64,000 bases of DNA from Hygrophila difformis (lineage: Eukaryota > Streptophyta > Magnoliopsida > Lamiales > Acanthaceae): NCBI GenBank assembly GCA_030278955.1, contig JAOANR010000004.1, positions 53,695,459 through 53,759,458 on the forward strand, read 5' to 3'. Position 1 is the stretch's first letter. Each line of letters opens with the position of its first letter. Positions 12,088-23,249 of this stretch are shown here, in pieces. The notes beneath the pieces are model-generated. The model did not search any database and was not told the DNA's origin. It saw nothing but the letters and a program-made list of their open reading frames with translations. The position numbers were made by a program, and so were the translations under genes.

Positions 12088-12187
12088 ATAGATCCACTAG
12101 CAGATAGCAGATTCGGAGAGAGAACTGTAAGAGAATATGCTCTTTCAATATGCTATATGCTACCAAATATGCTTGCTCCCAAACATA
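12088..12187. mobile_element. Palindromic ~100-bp MITE, copy 1
   Basis: It contains AGCAGATAGCAGATTC, GAGAGAGAACTGT and a right end CTCCCAAACATAC. The same pieces occur at 12353, 19863 and 53908, in mixed orientation. Confidence 0.55.
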
Positions 12188-12352
12188 CTCACTGTACTAC
12201 TAGTTACTCCTTTTTACTTGTCCTTCAAATTAAATACTCCTACATTTCTTCTTACTTTCCATGAATTTCATTCAATAATAAACATTTCTTCATAGTTAAA
12301 CAATGAGTTCCAATTCAAAATCGTAATCAGTGATGTAATTCATATACTATTA

Positions 12353-12475
12353 TGAGCTTGTTTGGAACCCGGCATATTTAGGAGTATATAGCGAATTCAA
12401 TCAGCATATTCTATCACAATTCTCTCTCCGAATTTACTATCCACTAACGGATCCGCTGACTCCCAAACATCCCAT
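12353..12475. mobile_element. Palindromic ~100-bp MITE, copy 2
   Basis: It runs from GCTTGTTTGGAACCC through CACAATTCTCTCTCCGAAT to CCGCTGACTCCCAAACATCC. The two ends are imperfect inverted repeats. It lies 165 bp from copy 1. Confidence 0.55.
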
Positions 12476-12596
12476 ATATCTTTATAAATAGGGGAGTCCC
12501 GCAGTGCGTATATTCGATGTGAATGATGTGACTCAACATAATTAAATTGAATTATAAAACTATATATGTTGTGATGCATATATGTACTATATGTTA

Positions 12597-14080
12597 CTTC
12601 CTCCGTTTTGATATAACTAGTATTACCCCGCCCAATGGGCGGAAATATGCACAATTGAATAAAATATCAAATTTAATAAATAAAATTGTTCAATTTTATT
12701 ATGTTGGTTACATTCCCCAAACTACTTAAACTATTTTAAGCATTACATGAGTGCATCTATACATTGCATAACAATCGACCAATAGTTATATGTCATTACC
12801 AATATTTATATATTACAATTTAATACCATAAAAAATATTATACAACAAACAATAGTTGAAAGGACAAAAAAATTGAAAAAACAAAGATAAAAAACTTTCT
12901 ATACACGACTCTAATGTCATATATTGAAAAAGAAAATACGTGAAATCACATTGCACTCGGTAATTGATTATTGATATTGATTCACTCGAAAGCGTTGATA
13001 AATTACAAATTTCACTAAATTATAGATATTTCCAAATTAAATTAGAAAAAATATAAGAAATACTCTTGTGAATGAATCCATTGAGAAATTAAAATGACTA
13101 TAGTTTCATCAACTTATTGTCGTATTGTAATTTATCTAATTTAGTTAATTTATCTAATACAAATATTTTCTATTCATCAATGGATATAATATCAATCTAT
13201 AAAGTACTTATTAATAATTTACAATATTTTCTTAAACTATAATTTCAATTCATAGAGTATTGGTTAAAAATAATAACAAATATTGAAATTATATTTAACA
13301 AATAAATATAATATCAACCCATAAAGTTTTTTTTACATATTGTACTTTATTTGGTAATATTCTTTAACAATAATAATTAATAAAATTAAATTATCTAATG
13401 TGAATTTCGCTCAAATTTGGTTTTTCTATATTTTGAAAGTGCATTATTCTTTTATATAATTGCTGTCATTTTTTCATAGTGAAAATGGATTGACTTTTGC
13501 TAATGTTTATTATCCAATTTTGGTTAATGATTATGCAACATCTATATATATAAGAAAAAACATAGTCAAGTGGGATCTTGTTAGATTCGTCTCATCATGT
13601 AGTTTTAAAATATCAAATTTTTAGAATTTATACTTAATTGTACACATTTTGAGTTATTGATGAGTTATTGATTATTAGAAATGTGTATTGAATTGCGCGT
13701 AGAAAGTGAATGTTGGGGAAACAGGTAGGTTACTGTTCATAAGGGGATTTTTGTGAGAGGAAAGTGATAGGTTACTGTTCATAAGGGTATCCTACTGTTC
13801 ATAAGGGATATTGTTTTTATATAGTACTATTATATAGATTGCACCATTTGTATATAGGGTTTTACTATTCATTGAGTAACTTTAATTAATTTTTTTGACA
13901 TAGTTATACAAAATAAAATATAGTCAAATGTGATCTTGTTGGATTCGTCTAATAACGTAGTTTTAGAATATCAAATTTTTATAATTTTTATTTGTATACA
14001 ATTTGAGTTATTATGATTTAAATACATGTATTGGATTGCATGAAACGCAAAAATTGAGCAGTTATTAAAAAACAGAGTAG
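12597..14080. mobile_element. Stowaway-like MITE, subfamily A, split by a Helitron
   Basis: The left part is 12597-12616 (TA, then CTTCCTCCGTTTTGATATA). The right part is 13839-14080 (TTGCACCATTTG, through the usual GATCTTGTTGGATTCGTCT body, ending ACAGAGTAG then TA). Removing 12617-13838 restores the order seen in the intact copy at 56730-56990, where the CCGTTTTTATAGGA start runs directly into TTGCACCATT. Confidence 0.75.
12617..13838 (-). mobile_element. Non-autonomous Helitron nested in a Stowaway
   Basis: This 1222-bp element is read on the minus strand. It begins TCTATATAATAGTACTATAT (right edge 13838, host T next) and ends in a hairpin CCGCCCA-TGGGCGG followed by a short tract and CTAG (left edge 12617, host A before). 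A^T insertion without TSD is the Helitron rule. The host Stowaway confirms both edges. Near the 5' end, GTTACTGTTCATAAGGG recurs (around 13726 and 13770, shortened at 13791). A Stowaway-like fragment (about 13545-13700) lies inside. No Rep/helicase gene is present. Confidence 0.85.
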
Positions 14081-15333
14081 TATGAATTATGATTGGATTG
14101 GACTACTACTAAACCACCATCCAGTTTATGGATTAATTCACGTGTCTCATGGATAATTTTACGATACAGGTATGTATAATACTAATACACACACAAGTAT
14201 AGCATTTGGATAACCTTATTTTCTGTATGTATATATATATATATATATCTCGATTTCTTTCGTGCAATTAATATTTGATCCATATATAATACAAGTAGTA
14301 TATACATATAAATAGTTCGTTCAGAAAATTTAATGCTTAATATTTGTATTTTACGGTTTTGTTTTCTATTTTGCCATTTTAGAGGACTTTTGTGCATCTT
14401 TCATTTTATTTTATACATAACTCATTATATGAATTATGATTATTACATTTAATGTAGTGATGATTAATTTCAGAAAATTACAGTCGAGGTGCATGCATTA
14501 TTTAAACGCGCTTTGACTTATATGATTTTAATTTGTCCATGTCAAAAGCATCACCAAAAAAATTGAAGAAAAAAATGACAATATATTCGCTGAGGATCTC
14601 ATTAATGTCGAAAATAATGCATATAGGTAGCTCGTCGGGTTTAAAATTTTTTAAGTTTTTGAAGTTTCCTCTATGATCTACTCCCTTCATGAATTCCCAA
14701 ATTCCCACTGAAACGCAAAATTCTTTTGTCTCATTCATAGTAGTATACCCTTTTCTTTGTAATTTATTTATTTTATTCAAAATTATATACTTTTAAGACC
14801 ATAAAATAAATTAAGTAAATAAGATATAATGAAAACACAATATAAGATCATTAAATGAGATATGGGAAGATGAGAGAAACGTGACAATAATGAGACCTGC
14901 CTTCACTCCACTTTCTGTCCCATAGGCTTGCTTAAAATAAAGTGAAAAATGAAAACATTTCATGCATGGCAAATAATAAACCATTATTCTAAAATTATGT
15001 TAGAATTTATATATACAGAGAGAGGGAGAGAGACTTGATTGTTATAAGAATTGCTTGTAAGCAGTTGGCATTGAAAATAAAATTAGGTAAGCCAGTGGGA
15101 AATGAATTGAGAGAAGGCAACAAGAGGCCATTAAATTAAAAGGCATTTGTATCATTGTATGTAACATTTGCACCTTTTCACCAACTCTAGGGTCTATTAC
15201 AAAAGTGCCTCTACATTTCCAGTAGCCGAAACAGAAAGTGCCCAAACTTCTTATCCATCATACTATCATAGTACAACACACCACATCCAATTTCTATATT
15301 CTACCTTACATACATTGTTTGGAAACAAGAGAC
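14081..15333. other. Spacer and upstream region of the KCS gene
   Basis: This is AT-rich with no convincing gene. A 92-codon minus-strand frame at 14502-14780 looks like chance. TTTATATATA at 15007-15016 is a possible TATA box about 320 nt before the KCS start, followed by a GAGAGAGGGAGAGAGA leader-like tract. Confidence 0.45.
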
Positions 15334-16767
15334 ATGGAGCATGTGGAAATGCTCGTCTTCTCCATCCCTTTCCTCCTCCTCCTCTACAATCTATGGAGAT
15401 CCTTCGACCGGCGGCGCAACCGGCACCTCTACATCCTCGACTACGAATGCTACATGCCCGTCGACGAAAGAAAGCTCACGACAAAATTCAGCGGCGACGT
15501 CATACTAAGGAACAAGAACCTCGGCCTCAACGAGTACAAGTTCCTCCTCAAAGCCATCGTCAATTCCGGCATCGGGGAGGAAACCTACGCCCCCAAGATG
15601 GTCTTCGACGGCCGCGAAACGTCGCCGACGCTCGACGACGCGCGCCTGGAAATGGACGAGTTCCTGCACGATACCATCGGGAAACTATTCATGAGGTCGG
15701 GCGTCTCCCCTTCGGACATCGATGTCCTCGTCGTCAACGTCTCCATGCTGGCGTCGATCCCCTCATTGCCATCCCGGATAATGAACATATACAAGATGCG
15801 TGAAGACGTGAAAGTGTACAACATCACGGGGATGGGGTGCAGCGCCAGCCTAATATCCATCAACATTGTCGACAACATATTCAGGGCCCGCGAAAACGCG
15901 CACGCCCTCGTCGTGACATCGGAGTCCCTGAGCCTGAATTGGTACGCGGGCAGCGATCGATCCATGATGCTCGCGAACAGCCTATTCCGAACGGGAGGCT
16001 GCGCGTTATTACTAACGAACAGACCTTCCTTTCGGAACAGGGCGATGTTCAGATTAAAATGCCTCGTTAGAACGCACCACGGGAGCCGCGACGAGGCGTA
16101 CGGATGCTGCCAGCAGAAGGAGGACGATAGAGGCCACGTCGGGTTCTATCTCGACAAGAACCTCCCCAAGGCGGCGACGCGCGCGTTCATCGACAACGTG
16201 AAGGAAATCGCGCCGAAGATCCTCCCCGTGCGGGAGCTCCTTCGGTACACGATCCTCCTGTACTTCCATAAAGCGCACCAGAAATGGAGGAAGGCGGCGG
16301 CGGGGGCGGGAGCCGGGGGGGTTTCGGCGCGGCCGAGTATAAACTTCAAAACAGGGGTGGACCATTTCTGCCTGCACACGGGAGGGAAGGCGGTGATCGA
16401 TGCCATAGCGCAGAACCTGGGGCTGAGCGAATCCGACGTGGAGCCGGCGCGGATGACGCTGCACCGTTTTGGGAACACGTCGGCGAGCAGCCTGTGGTAC
16501 GTGCTGGCGTACATGGAGTCGAAGAAGCGGCTCAAGAAAGGGGATAGTGTATTCATGATAAGCTTCGGGGCGGGGTTCAAATGCAACAGCTGCCTGTGGG
16601 AAGTTGTGAGGGACTTGGAAGGGGAAAATAATGTGTGGAGAAGCTTCATTGATAGGTATCCGATCGACAATTTGAAAAACCCTTTCTTGGAGAGGTTTGG
16701 GTGGCTTCATGACACCGATGCTGAAACATTCCCACTCTCGCTCTCTGATCATTATCCATCTGCCTGA
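15334..16767 (+). CDS. KCS12: 3-ketoacyl-CoA synthase, KCS12-like
   Basis: This single exon encodes 477 aa. The enzyme condenses malonyl-CoA with long-chain acyl-CoA, the first and chain-length-determining step of the endoplasmic-reticulum elongase that makes very-long-chain fatty acids for waxes, suberin or lipids. One hydrophobic segment (about residues 6-18) precedes YILDYECYMP. The FAE1/chalcone-synthase-like fold follows, with catalytic C169 in GMGCSAS, H348 in HFCLHTGGKAV and N381 in LHRFGNTSASSLWY (H377 nearby). ISFGAGFKCNSC lies near the C-terminus. I chose the ATG giving MEHVEMLV because it matches the short N-terminus of the KCS12 group. An in-frame ATG 96 nt upstream would add unrelated residues. 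The coding region is GC-rich and collinear with the family, with no lesion. A poly-Ala/Gly insert (AAAGAGAGG) lies near residue 322. Choice of the KCS12 clade is from remembered sequence. Confidence 0.94.
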   Translation: MEHVEMLVFSIPFLLLLYNLWRSFDRRRNRHLYILDYECYMPVDERKLTTKFSGDVILRNKNLGLNEYKFLLKAIVNSGIGEETYAPKMVFDGRETSPTLDDARLEMDEFLHDTIGKLFMRSGVSPSDIDVLVVNVSMLASIPSLPSRIMNIYKMREDVKVYNITGMGCSASLISINIVDNIFRARENAHALVVTSESLSLNWYAGSDRSMMLANSLFRTGGCALLLTNRPSFRNRAMFRLKCLVRTHHGSRDEAYGCCQQKEDDRGHVGFYLDKNLPKAATRAFIDNVKEIAPKILPVRELLRYTILLYFHKAHQKWRKAAAGAGAGGVSARPSINFKTGVDHFCLHTGGKAVIDAIAQNLGLSESDVEPARMTLHRFGNTSASSLWYVLAYMESKKRLKKGDSVFMISFGAGFKCNSCLWEVVRDLEGENNVWRSFIDRYPIDNLKNPFLERFGWLHDTDAETFPLSLSDHYPSA

Positions 16768-17176
16768 ATAATAAATTTTTGTTTTGATTTTGGTTTTTTT
16801 TGCCTGTTTTGGTTATTAAAATTTGCCCTTTTGAGTTTTCCTTCACACGGTAACGAAGTTAAGTTGTTCTTATTATTAATGCATGTTTTTGACGATTTTA
16901 TATGACAGTATTATTTTTGTTTTTGTTTTTAAGTTTGTCACCGTAGATGTTGATTTCAGTATCGATATATGTGTAATCCAACAAAAAGTGAAATGGGTCA
17001 CACTGACTTGGTTCCCATGTTTTTCATTTTTGGAAGAATGAAGAAGAGTGGTGTCTGTCACTGATGATGGTCCGAGAATTGAATTAATTGTAGTAGTACG
17101 ATTATTATCACTTTATTCATTTAATTTCTTCCAGTTATTCATGATCTGCCAACAATATGTCTGACCTACAAATTAA
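16768..17176. other. KCS 3' flank
   Basis: This is T-rich 3' UTR and spacer. Nothing else was seen. Confidence 0.5.
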
Positions 17177-17639
17177 GAGCCCGTTTGGATTGGCTTCTAC
17201 GGAGGTGCTTTTGGCTTTTGCTTCTGTTAAAAGCACTTTTAGTAGAAATTAGGTGTTTGTTTTGGCTTTTAAGAAAAAGCAAAAGCACCTCGAAAAGCGA
17301 AAAAAAGTGCTTTTGGGAAAAGCAGCCCAGGGGTGCTTCTCCCAAAAGCATAAGCCAAAAGCACATCGTAAAATGTGCAAGGACTTAAATACCCCCACTA
17401 CTTAATATAAATTACACTATAAATATATCTTATTATCATATTAAGTAGAGTGTCCTTTTTGGTAATTACCACACTCTAAAATCACTTTTCATTTTTATTC
17501 GTCCAAACATATTTTATAGAAAAAGCCGCTTTTCAAACATTCCATCCAAACACAAAATTTACATGCTTTTGCTTTTGACTTCTGCTTCTGCTTCTACTTT
17601 TGGCTTCTGCTTTTTTCAAAAGCCAATCCAAACGGGCCC
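17177..17639. mobile_element. Harbinger-like MITE with TAA TSD
   Basis: This 463-bp element has inverted ends GAGCCCGTTTGGATTGGCTT and AAGCCAATCCAAACGGGCCC. The 3-bp duplication TAA lies at 17174-17176 and 17640-17642. The subterminal arms are built of AAAAGCA and GCTTTTG repeats around a short AT-rich centre. The arms read as open frames on both strands, but this is a repeat artefact. Confidence 0.82.
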
Positions 17640-17858
17640 TAAATACTACTACTAGATAGTAAGTACCCATTGGAGGTGATCAACGGAAGTCGGAGAAACT
17701 AAGACCGTAATTGAGAACATAATGTTGGCTGAAAACCCTAGCTACAAAAGCAAGAAATGTAAAATATGATCAACAGAGTATACGTATATGTTTATGGCAC
17801 GTGCATCAATGCATGCTAAATAATAATCTTGTTGGTAAACAAGGCAGCAAATTAAGTA

Positions 17859-18110
17859 CTCCCTCCGTTTTTTGATAGTGCAACAAACACCCAATGCACG
17901 CAGTCCAATGCATATTTTGAACCATTAATAACTTAAGTTCGGTATAAGTAAAAAAATTTAAAAGTTTGATATTTAAAAATTACATGACGAGACGAATCCA
18001 ACAAGATCTCACTTGACTATGTTTTTCCTTGTATAACTATGATAAAAATTAGAGTCAAACTCGAACAATAAATAGTAGCAAATAGTGCTTTGTTGCACTA
18101 TCACAAAAAC
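17859..18110. mobile_element. Stowaway-like MITE, subfamily A, right end lost
   Basis: It starts CTCCCTCCGTTTTTTG after TA (17857-17858). The body contains CACGCAGTCCAATGCA and AGACGAATCCAACAAGATCT. The right end stops at CAAAAAC, where the hAT element begins. Confidence 0.75.
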
Positions 18111-18925
18111 GGGGGCCGGCTATCAGCCAGTTCATCCTGGGCTTTTGAACAGGCCCCCAAATTTTTGGGCCCATTTTTTTTTATTTATGTTATCTAATTT
18201 CTACAGTAATTTAATTTAATTAGCATTAAATAAGAGTATTATGAGAGATCACGGTGGATACTTTCACTTCCATTGAGAGGGTTTTCCAAGAAATGATGAG
18301 TTGTGGACCCCATTTTAATTAAAAGATCACTGGTCAAAATAGTGGGTGAAATTTTCATTGCCTTTTCATCCGCCATTTTGATTCCAAATTCCATTCAAAC
18401 ATTTTGTTCCACTCCAGTGGCATCAAATTCCATTTCAAAATTTGGATTATTTTCCTAATACAATGATTGTATATAGGATTTTGCTAACTGTTTCTATTAT
18501 AGTTGCATCTAGCAGAGATGAGCTTTTCAAAGTTGAAGATATTGAAGTCATACTTGCGTTCTACATGATTAAATGAGAGACTTAATGGTCTGGCAAAGAT
18601 AGCAATAGAGAATGATCTTTTAGAAAAATTAAAATATGAGGACTTAGTTGATGAATTTGCTTCTAAAAATGTTAGAAGGATTGTTCTTTTCAAGTGGAAA
18701 GTTTTTTTTTTTTCTTTTTTTCCTTTCTACTTTGTTTTATTTGACTCATTTGTAAAGAACTTCGATAGACAAACTTTTGAGTTAATTTTTTATGTTTTTA
18801 AGTTTTTTACTATAATATTAGTTTCAAAAATAATTTAAGAAAATTGTAACTAATTTATTGGATATTATTAGGGGCCTAAATTTTTTATTTGAACAGGCCA
18901 CCAAAACTGATTAGACGGCCCTGTT
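18111..18925 (+). mobile_element. Degraded hAT transposon with GGGCCG ends
   Basis: The left end GGGGGCCGGCTATCAG and the right end CTGATTAGACGGCCCTG are imperfect inverted repeats. CCAAATTTTTGGGCCC at the left and GGGGCCTAAATTTTT at the right are further mirrored pieces. It contains a hAT transposase relic (18479-18690). No clear 8-bp TSD was seen. It abuts the truncated Stowaway on the left. Confidence 0.65.
18479..18690 (+). pseudogene. hAT transposase C-terminal relic
   Basis: Read on the plus strand with one frame change, this gives LLTVSIIVASS, then FSKLKILKSYLRST, stop, LNERLNGLAKIAIENDLLEK and YEDLVDEFASKNVRRI. This is the conserved C-terminal dimerisation region of plant hAT (TTF/ZMYM1-like) transposases, whose family form is roughly TVASAERSFSKLKLIK. 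An apparent 1-base deletion lies near 18518 and a TGA replaces a sense codon near 18566. The protein is non-functional. Confidence 0.72.
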
Positions 18926-19862
18926 CGTGACATAATTAATAAGATAAAATTAAGTTGTTATCTGGTCTCCATGCATGACTCCATAGAGGTGGCATGGTGG
19001 GCGTGCAAGTTGTGAAACACTCTTTTTATGCTACCATAACCTTTTCTTTTAGAAAAAAATGTGTCATATCTATAGTTTTTGAAAATAATAGTACTAGTAC
19101 TTAATTTAAAAAGTTATACTCCTTCATAATTATAGAGTATTCCTTCACTCTCATTAATGTTAGCGACTTTCTCTCTTCATATTCCCTCCAAAGTGTTAGT
19201 GCATTTATATAGTTGTCGCTGTTTATTGAGTAATGAATTATACCAAATATTTTAATAAAGTTATATAAGAAAAATTATATTATATATAGTCATTTGAGAT
19301 ATTATATTGTTGGACGATTTATCAAATAACGTAGTTTTAGAATATTAAATGTTTATAATTTTTATTTGTATAAAATTTAATTTATTAATAACTAAAAAAT
19401 ATGTTTTGATCTCCTGAAATAAGGAATGTTTGTATTAAAGAATAGTGTAGCATAATAATCCATTACATGCACTTAGCTTGTTTTTATATATTATATTTAA
19501 TGATTAATATCTCAAAAAATATATAAAATATATACATTCTAAAAAAACTGTATAATTAAATGATTTTAATAAAATTTAACTTAATTAATTTTTATTATCT
19601 TATATATTATAATAAAAATTAAGTTAAAATTTAAATAAATATTATCATAAAAATGAAATGAGCCATAAATATACTATTAGGCAGGAGGGTGCTTGTTACA
19701 GAAATGACTTGTGACTTGTCAGATTCTTCTTGGCAAATACTAATAGTGCATGTGCAGTGTTGATTGAAATTTAAATTGCCAACCAACTGCACTAAAGTCG
19801 TAGTAATAATTGTTTATATGACTCCCTCCCAATTCCTATCCACACCATATAATATGCTACTA
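18926..19862. other. Spacer with a decayed Stowaway fragment
   Basis: Positions 19187-19430 match the Stowaway subfamily A body (GTTTATTGAGTAAT, AACGTAGTTTTAGAATATTA), but both ends have eroded. The rest is AT-rich with no gene. Confidence 0.5.
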
Positions 19863-19974
19863 CTATTGAGATGTTCGGGAGCCGCAGGATCCGGAGAGAG
19901 AATTGTCTCACAATATGCTCTCCAAATCTACTATCTGCTAGCAGATCTGCTGACTTCCAAACATCCACTATATA
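19863..19974. mobile_element. Palindromic ~100-bp MITE, copy 3
   Basis: It begins GAGATGTTCGGGAGCCGCAG and ends GCTGACTTCCAAACATCC. The ends are imperfect inverted repeats. The middle holds GAGAGAGAATTGTCTCACAA and CTATCTGCTAGCAGATC, which can fold. Confidence 0.6.
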
Positions 19975-20446
19975 ACTTTGCCACCTTGGTATATACTCTC
20001 TACTAATTTAGTACAGTAATATAGGAGTTTTTGGTTATTTCATTCAATATTTCTTCAATATCATAAAAATGCTTCTAACACGATGTTACTTTTATAATAT
20101 CTTAGTCCTTTTTATTATCTAAAAATCATGCAGCGATGAGTAATGTAACAAGATTAATATGCCTCAAAGAAAGGCATTCTATAAGAATTTAACATTTCAC
20201 ATGTCTATATTTTTCATACTAGGGAGGTGATTGGGGTCGACTTAAAATTGATAGTCATAAATCCTTGAATAATCCAGGATAGGTAGATATATCAAACTTT
20301 ACTGATTTTACAGATTTCGAAAAGTGCCTTAATTTGATTTAAATAATTGAAGGGGATAATAAAAGTGATATTGATAGTATTTGATATGGTGAGCCATATT
20401 GGATTCTTGTGGACAAGCAATTGGTATGTTGTAAAAAAAAAATATA

Positions 20447-20706
20447 CTCCCTCCGTCCCATTTAACTTGTCTTATTTCATTTTTGCACACAATCCAATGC
20501 ACTTTTTCAACTGTTAATATTTCAAAACATGTTCAATGAAAAATTATGTAAAATATATATTATAAAACTACATGATCATACGATTCTAACAAGACCCAAC
20601 TTGACTATTTTTCTCTAAATATATACTTGAAATAAAGTCGAGTCAAAGCTGAACAATGAACAGTGTAAAAAAGTCAAACAGGACAAGTGTGGTGGGACGG
20701 AGGGAG
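20447..20706. mobile_element. Intact Stowaway-like MITE, subfamily A
   Basis: This 260-bp element starts CTCCCTCCGTCCCATTTAAC and ends GGTGGGACGGAGGGAG, with TA on both sides. It has the best-preserved ends of the family in the window. Confidence 0.88.
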
Positions 20707-20959
20707 TATTTTTTAGAGTTTGTTTACAGCTTTGGACATCCTATTTTAGGATGGTTGTCTTTGTTGCATTATTTGGTTTGTATTTTTGTCGTCTTTGAAT
20801 TAAACGTTTTGTTATGAAATGCACTACTATTGCTAGTAGTATTAATAAATGAGAACTCGGTCAATAATAATACTTGAAAAATAAATAAATAAAAGTCAAA
20901 ACAGTAATGATTTCACAACTCAAACAAATGAAATGATGCACCATTTGGTATGGTGCATC

Positions 20960-21685
20960 TAGGGTGGGCACGGTTCGGTTATCCTTAAGATTTGACGTAT
21001 TTGTATTTGTATTTGAACAGAACAAATACTTAAATGAAGTATTTGTATTTGTAACCGGACTCCTCGGTTAACTGGAGGTTCAGTTTCGATTCGATTTAGC
21101 GGTTAAGCGATTCGGTTCGAATATTTTGTCCAAGCCTATTAAACCTTATAATCAAATCTTCATTTTCCTAATTCTTAACCTTTTATAGGTTAATTTTTGA
21201 GGTTATTACAATATGCTAAAAAAATCATATAATTATCGAATTCGATGGTTCCTTTTAGTGTTACCAAAATATATTAATATATTTAAAAAATTTTAGTCTC
21301 GTGTCTATTTCAATAATGAGTATTCTTAAGGGCAAAAAATCAATATAGGACATATTTTTTTATAATTATCTTTACTTTTAATATTTATTTTATTATATAC
21401 TTAGAGAGTTAAATAAATAATTGTAATAAATATTATTTTTTTTGTGAAATAATAATATATATTATTGATATACAATTATGTACCATTAAATATGTATAAT
21501 ATATACAATATATATAATTTTTTTAAACACAAAAAATATATTCGATTCGGTTCGATTAATCGAGAAAAAAATTAAAGTATTTGTATTTGTATTTGAACCG
21601 GAGTCCTCGGTTAACCGGAAATTCGGTTCGGTTTCGATTCGATTTTGCGGTTCAGCGAATCGGTTCGAATATTTTGTCCACCCTA
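20960..21685. mobile_element. hAT-type element, GGTTAACCGA family, copy 2 (inverted)
   Basis: This 726-bp element has ends TAGGGTGGGCA and TCCACCCTA. It is the reverse-complement counterpart of 11109-11845: the right arm contains the complement of CCGATTCGCTGAACCGCAAA. Flanks GGTGCATC and GGTCCACC match at 6 of 8 positions, which fits an eroded TSD. It is non-coding. Confidence 0.85.
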
Positions 21686-21852
21686 GGTCCACCCATTCAT
21701 TTTGAGTTTTGACAAAACTAAACTAAAATGCATTTCATTTTAGTTTCCCACTCACAAATACAAATACAAATACAAATACATTATTACTTATGAAATAACA
21801 ACAATCTAACAAAACTAAAAAATAATATAACAAAAATCCTCACAGAGCCCCA

Positions 21853-21969
21853 TACACCTTTATCCCCTCCCCTTTATCTCATTTGTAATTTGTGTGATTT
21901 GGGCTCTCACACACTTTTGCCGACATATAAGTGTCATTGTTTACAAAAAAAAAAAAAAAAAAAAAAAAA
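21853..21969 (+). mobile_element. 5'-truncated SINE with poly-A tail and 15-bp TSD
   Basis: CCTCACAGAGCCCCA occurs at 21838-21852 and again at 21970-21984. Between them lies a short sequence (CATTTGTAATTTGTGTGATT, then AAGTGTCATTGTTTAC) ending in about 24 A. The body matches the 3' half of the tRNA-derived SINEs at 24502 and 34798, without the tRNA head. Confidence 0.8.
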
Positions 21970-21984
21970 CCTCACAGAGCCCCA

Positions 21985-22514
21985 CATCATATATTCCTTT
22001 TCTAAATTCTCCTCCTTAATTTGCGCTACGTTCTGAGTCCTGACTGCCCATTGCATTTATTAATTAATCCTTAAACCTTTTGAGTTTTGACCCACTGTTT
22101 CCAGCTTTCTCCCATTTCTTTACTACTAATATTTTTGTCTTTATAAGGTGCTTTTACATTTATTTATATTATTGTTATTATATTATAAAGATATCGTCAA
22201 TTAGTACATCAATTAAACATTAGTAAATACTCTGAGAGAAAAACGGAAAAAGATAGTGTCTGATAAAACAGTAAATAAAATTGCTGAATTAGATTAGATG
22301 GGCTAAACATAAATGGATAATAAATTGCTTGAAAATGATATTTTTATTACATAATGCAAATCCATATTTCCAATTAAAACCTGTTAAAAATATACAACTA
22401 GTACAAAACATGAAGAAATAGAGCGAGGGAGAAAAACAATTTACAAATCAGCTATTGCTAATTGCCCCCAGTCAATTGCAGGCAATTTCTTTTTTAATTG
22501 AAAGATTTTTTTTT
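21985..22514. other. AT-rich spacer
   Basis: No gene or clear element was seen. Confidence 0.4.
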
Positions 22515-22576
22515 AAAAAAAAAAAAAAAAAAAAGGGGGGGGGGGGGGGGGGGGGGGGGGGGTGGGGGGTGGGGGG
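22515..22576. repeat. A20-G28 homopolymer junction and G-runs
   Basis: Twenty A (22515-22534) pass directly into 28 G (22535-22562), then T, six G, T and six G. On this strand it could form a G-quadruplex. It is also a place where assemblies often fail. Confidence 0.9.
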
Positions 22577-22735
22577 AACCAGTATACCATTTTGGATTTG
22601 TTTACGCCTAATATAATTAAAATAACAAATGGGATATATGGACAGCTGTGCAACAGATGTCCAAATTCGCACAAACGGCATCAATTAACAAATGTTACAC
22701 CCAGCTGACGACTGGACGGTTTTGATAGTTACTAC

Positions 22736-23249
22736 TAGGGATGAAAACGGTACGGATACGGTCGGATAGTGTCGGATACGGATATTATCCATATTTTATT
22801 TGTCGAATTCGGTATCGAATACGGATGGGCCGGATATGAATACGGTTTCGGGTATTTCGGATTTCGGATACGGTACGAATACAGGACGGATACGGATTCA
22901 ATCGGATACAGATTATCGGATAATTTTTTATAATCTTTTTTGAAAATTTGATATTTTTTTATAATTATTAATGATTTTTAATTATTAAATAATAATATAT
23001 TAATATACTCGGATATCCATATTTAAAATCCGGATAATATCCTATCAATTTTCGGATACGGTCGGATATTCTCGGATACGGTCAGATATTTTCGAATACG
23101 AATACGAATACGGATATTAAAATACGGATTCGGATTCGGATACGGATATTGAAATATCCGGCCGGATAGTCGAAAATGGATTCGGATTCGAATATAATCG
23201 GATACGGCATTGGATCGGTCGGATATTTACCGTACCGCTTTCACCCCTA
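22736..23249. mobile_element. hAT-type MITE, GGATACGGATA family, copy 2, perfect TSD
   Basis: This 514-bp element starts TAGGGATGAAAACGGTACGG and ends CCGTACCGCTTTCACCCCTA. An exact 8-bp TSD, GTTACTAC, lies at 22728-22735 and 23250-23257. Subterminal arms are packed with CGGATAC-type repeats. It is non-coding. Confidence 0.92.

Larger units (their letters stand above)
11846..12596. other. Spacer with two copies of a palindromic MITE
   Basis: Apart from the two elements listed separately (12088-12187 and 12353-12475), this is AT-rich DNA with no visible gene. Confidence 0.5.

Noticed and set aside
14502..14780. 92-codon minus-strand frame
   Set aside because: It is AT-rich, unrecognised, without promoter or splice context, and of a length expected by chance.
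16054..16752. 232-codon antisense frame over the KCS gene
   Set aside because: It is a shadow produced by GC-rich third positions of the real gene.
17166..17388. Overlapping open frames on both strands
   Set aside because: They come from AAAAGCA repeats in the arm of a Harbinger-like MITE.
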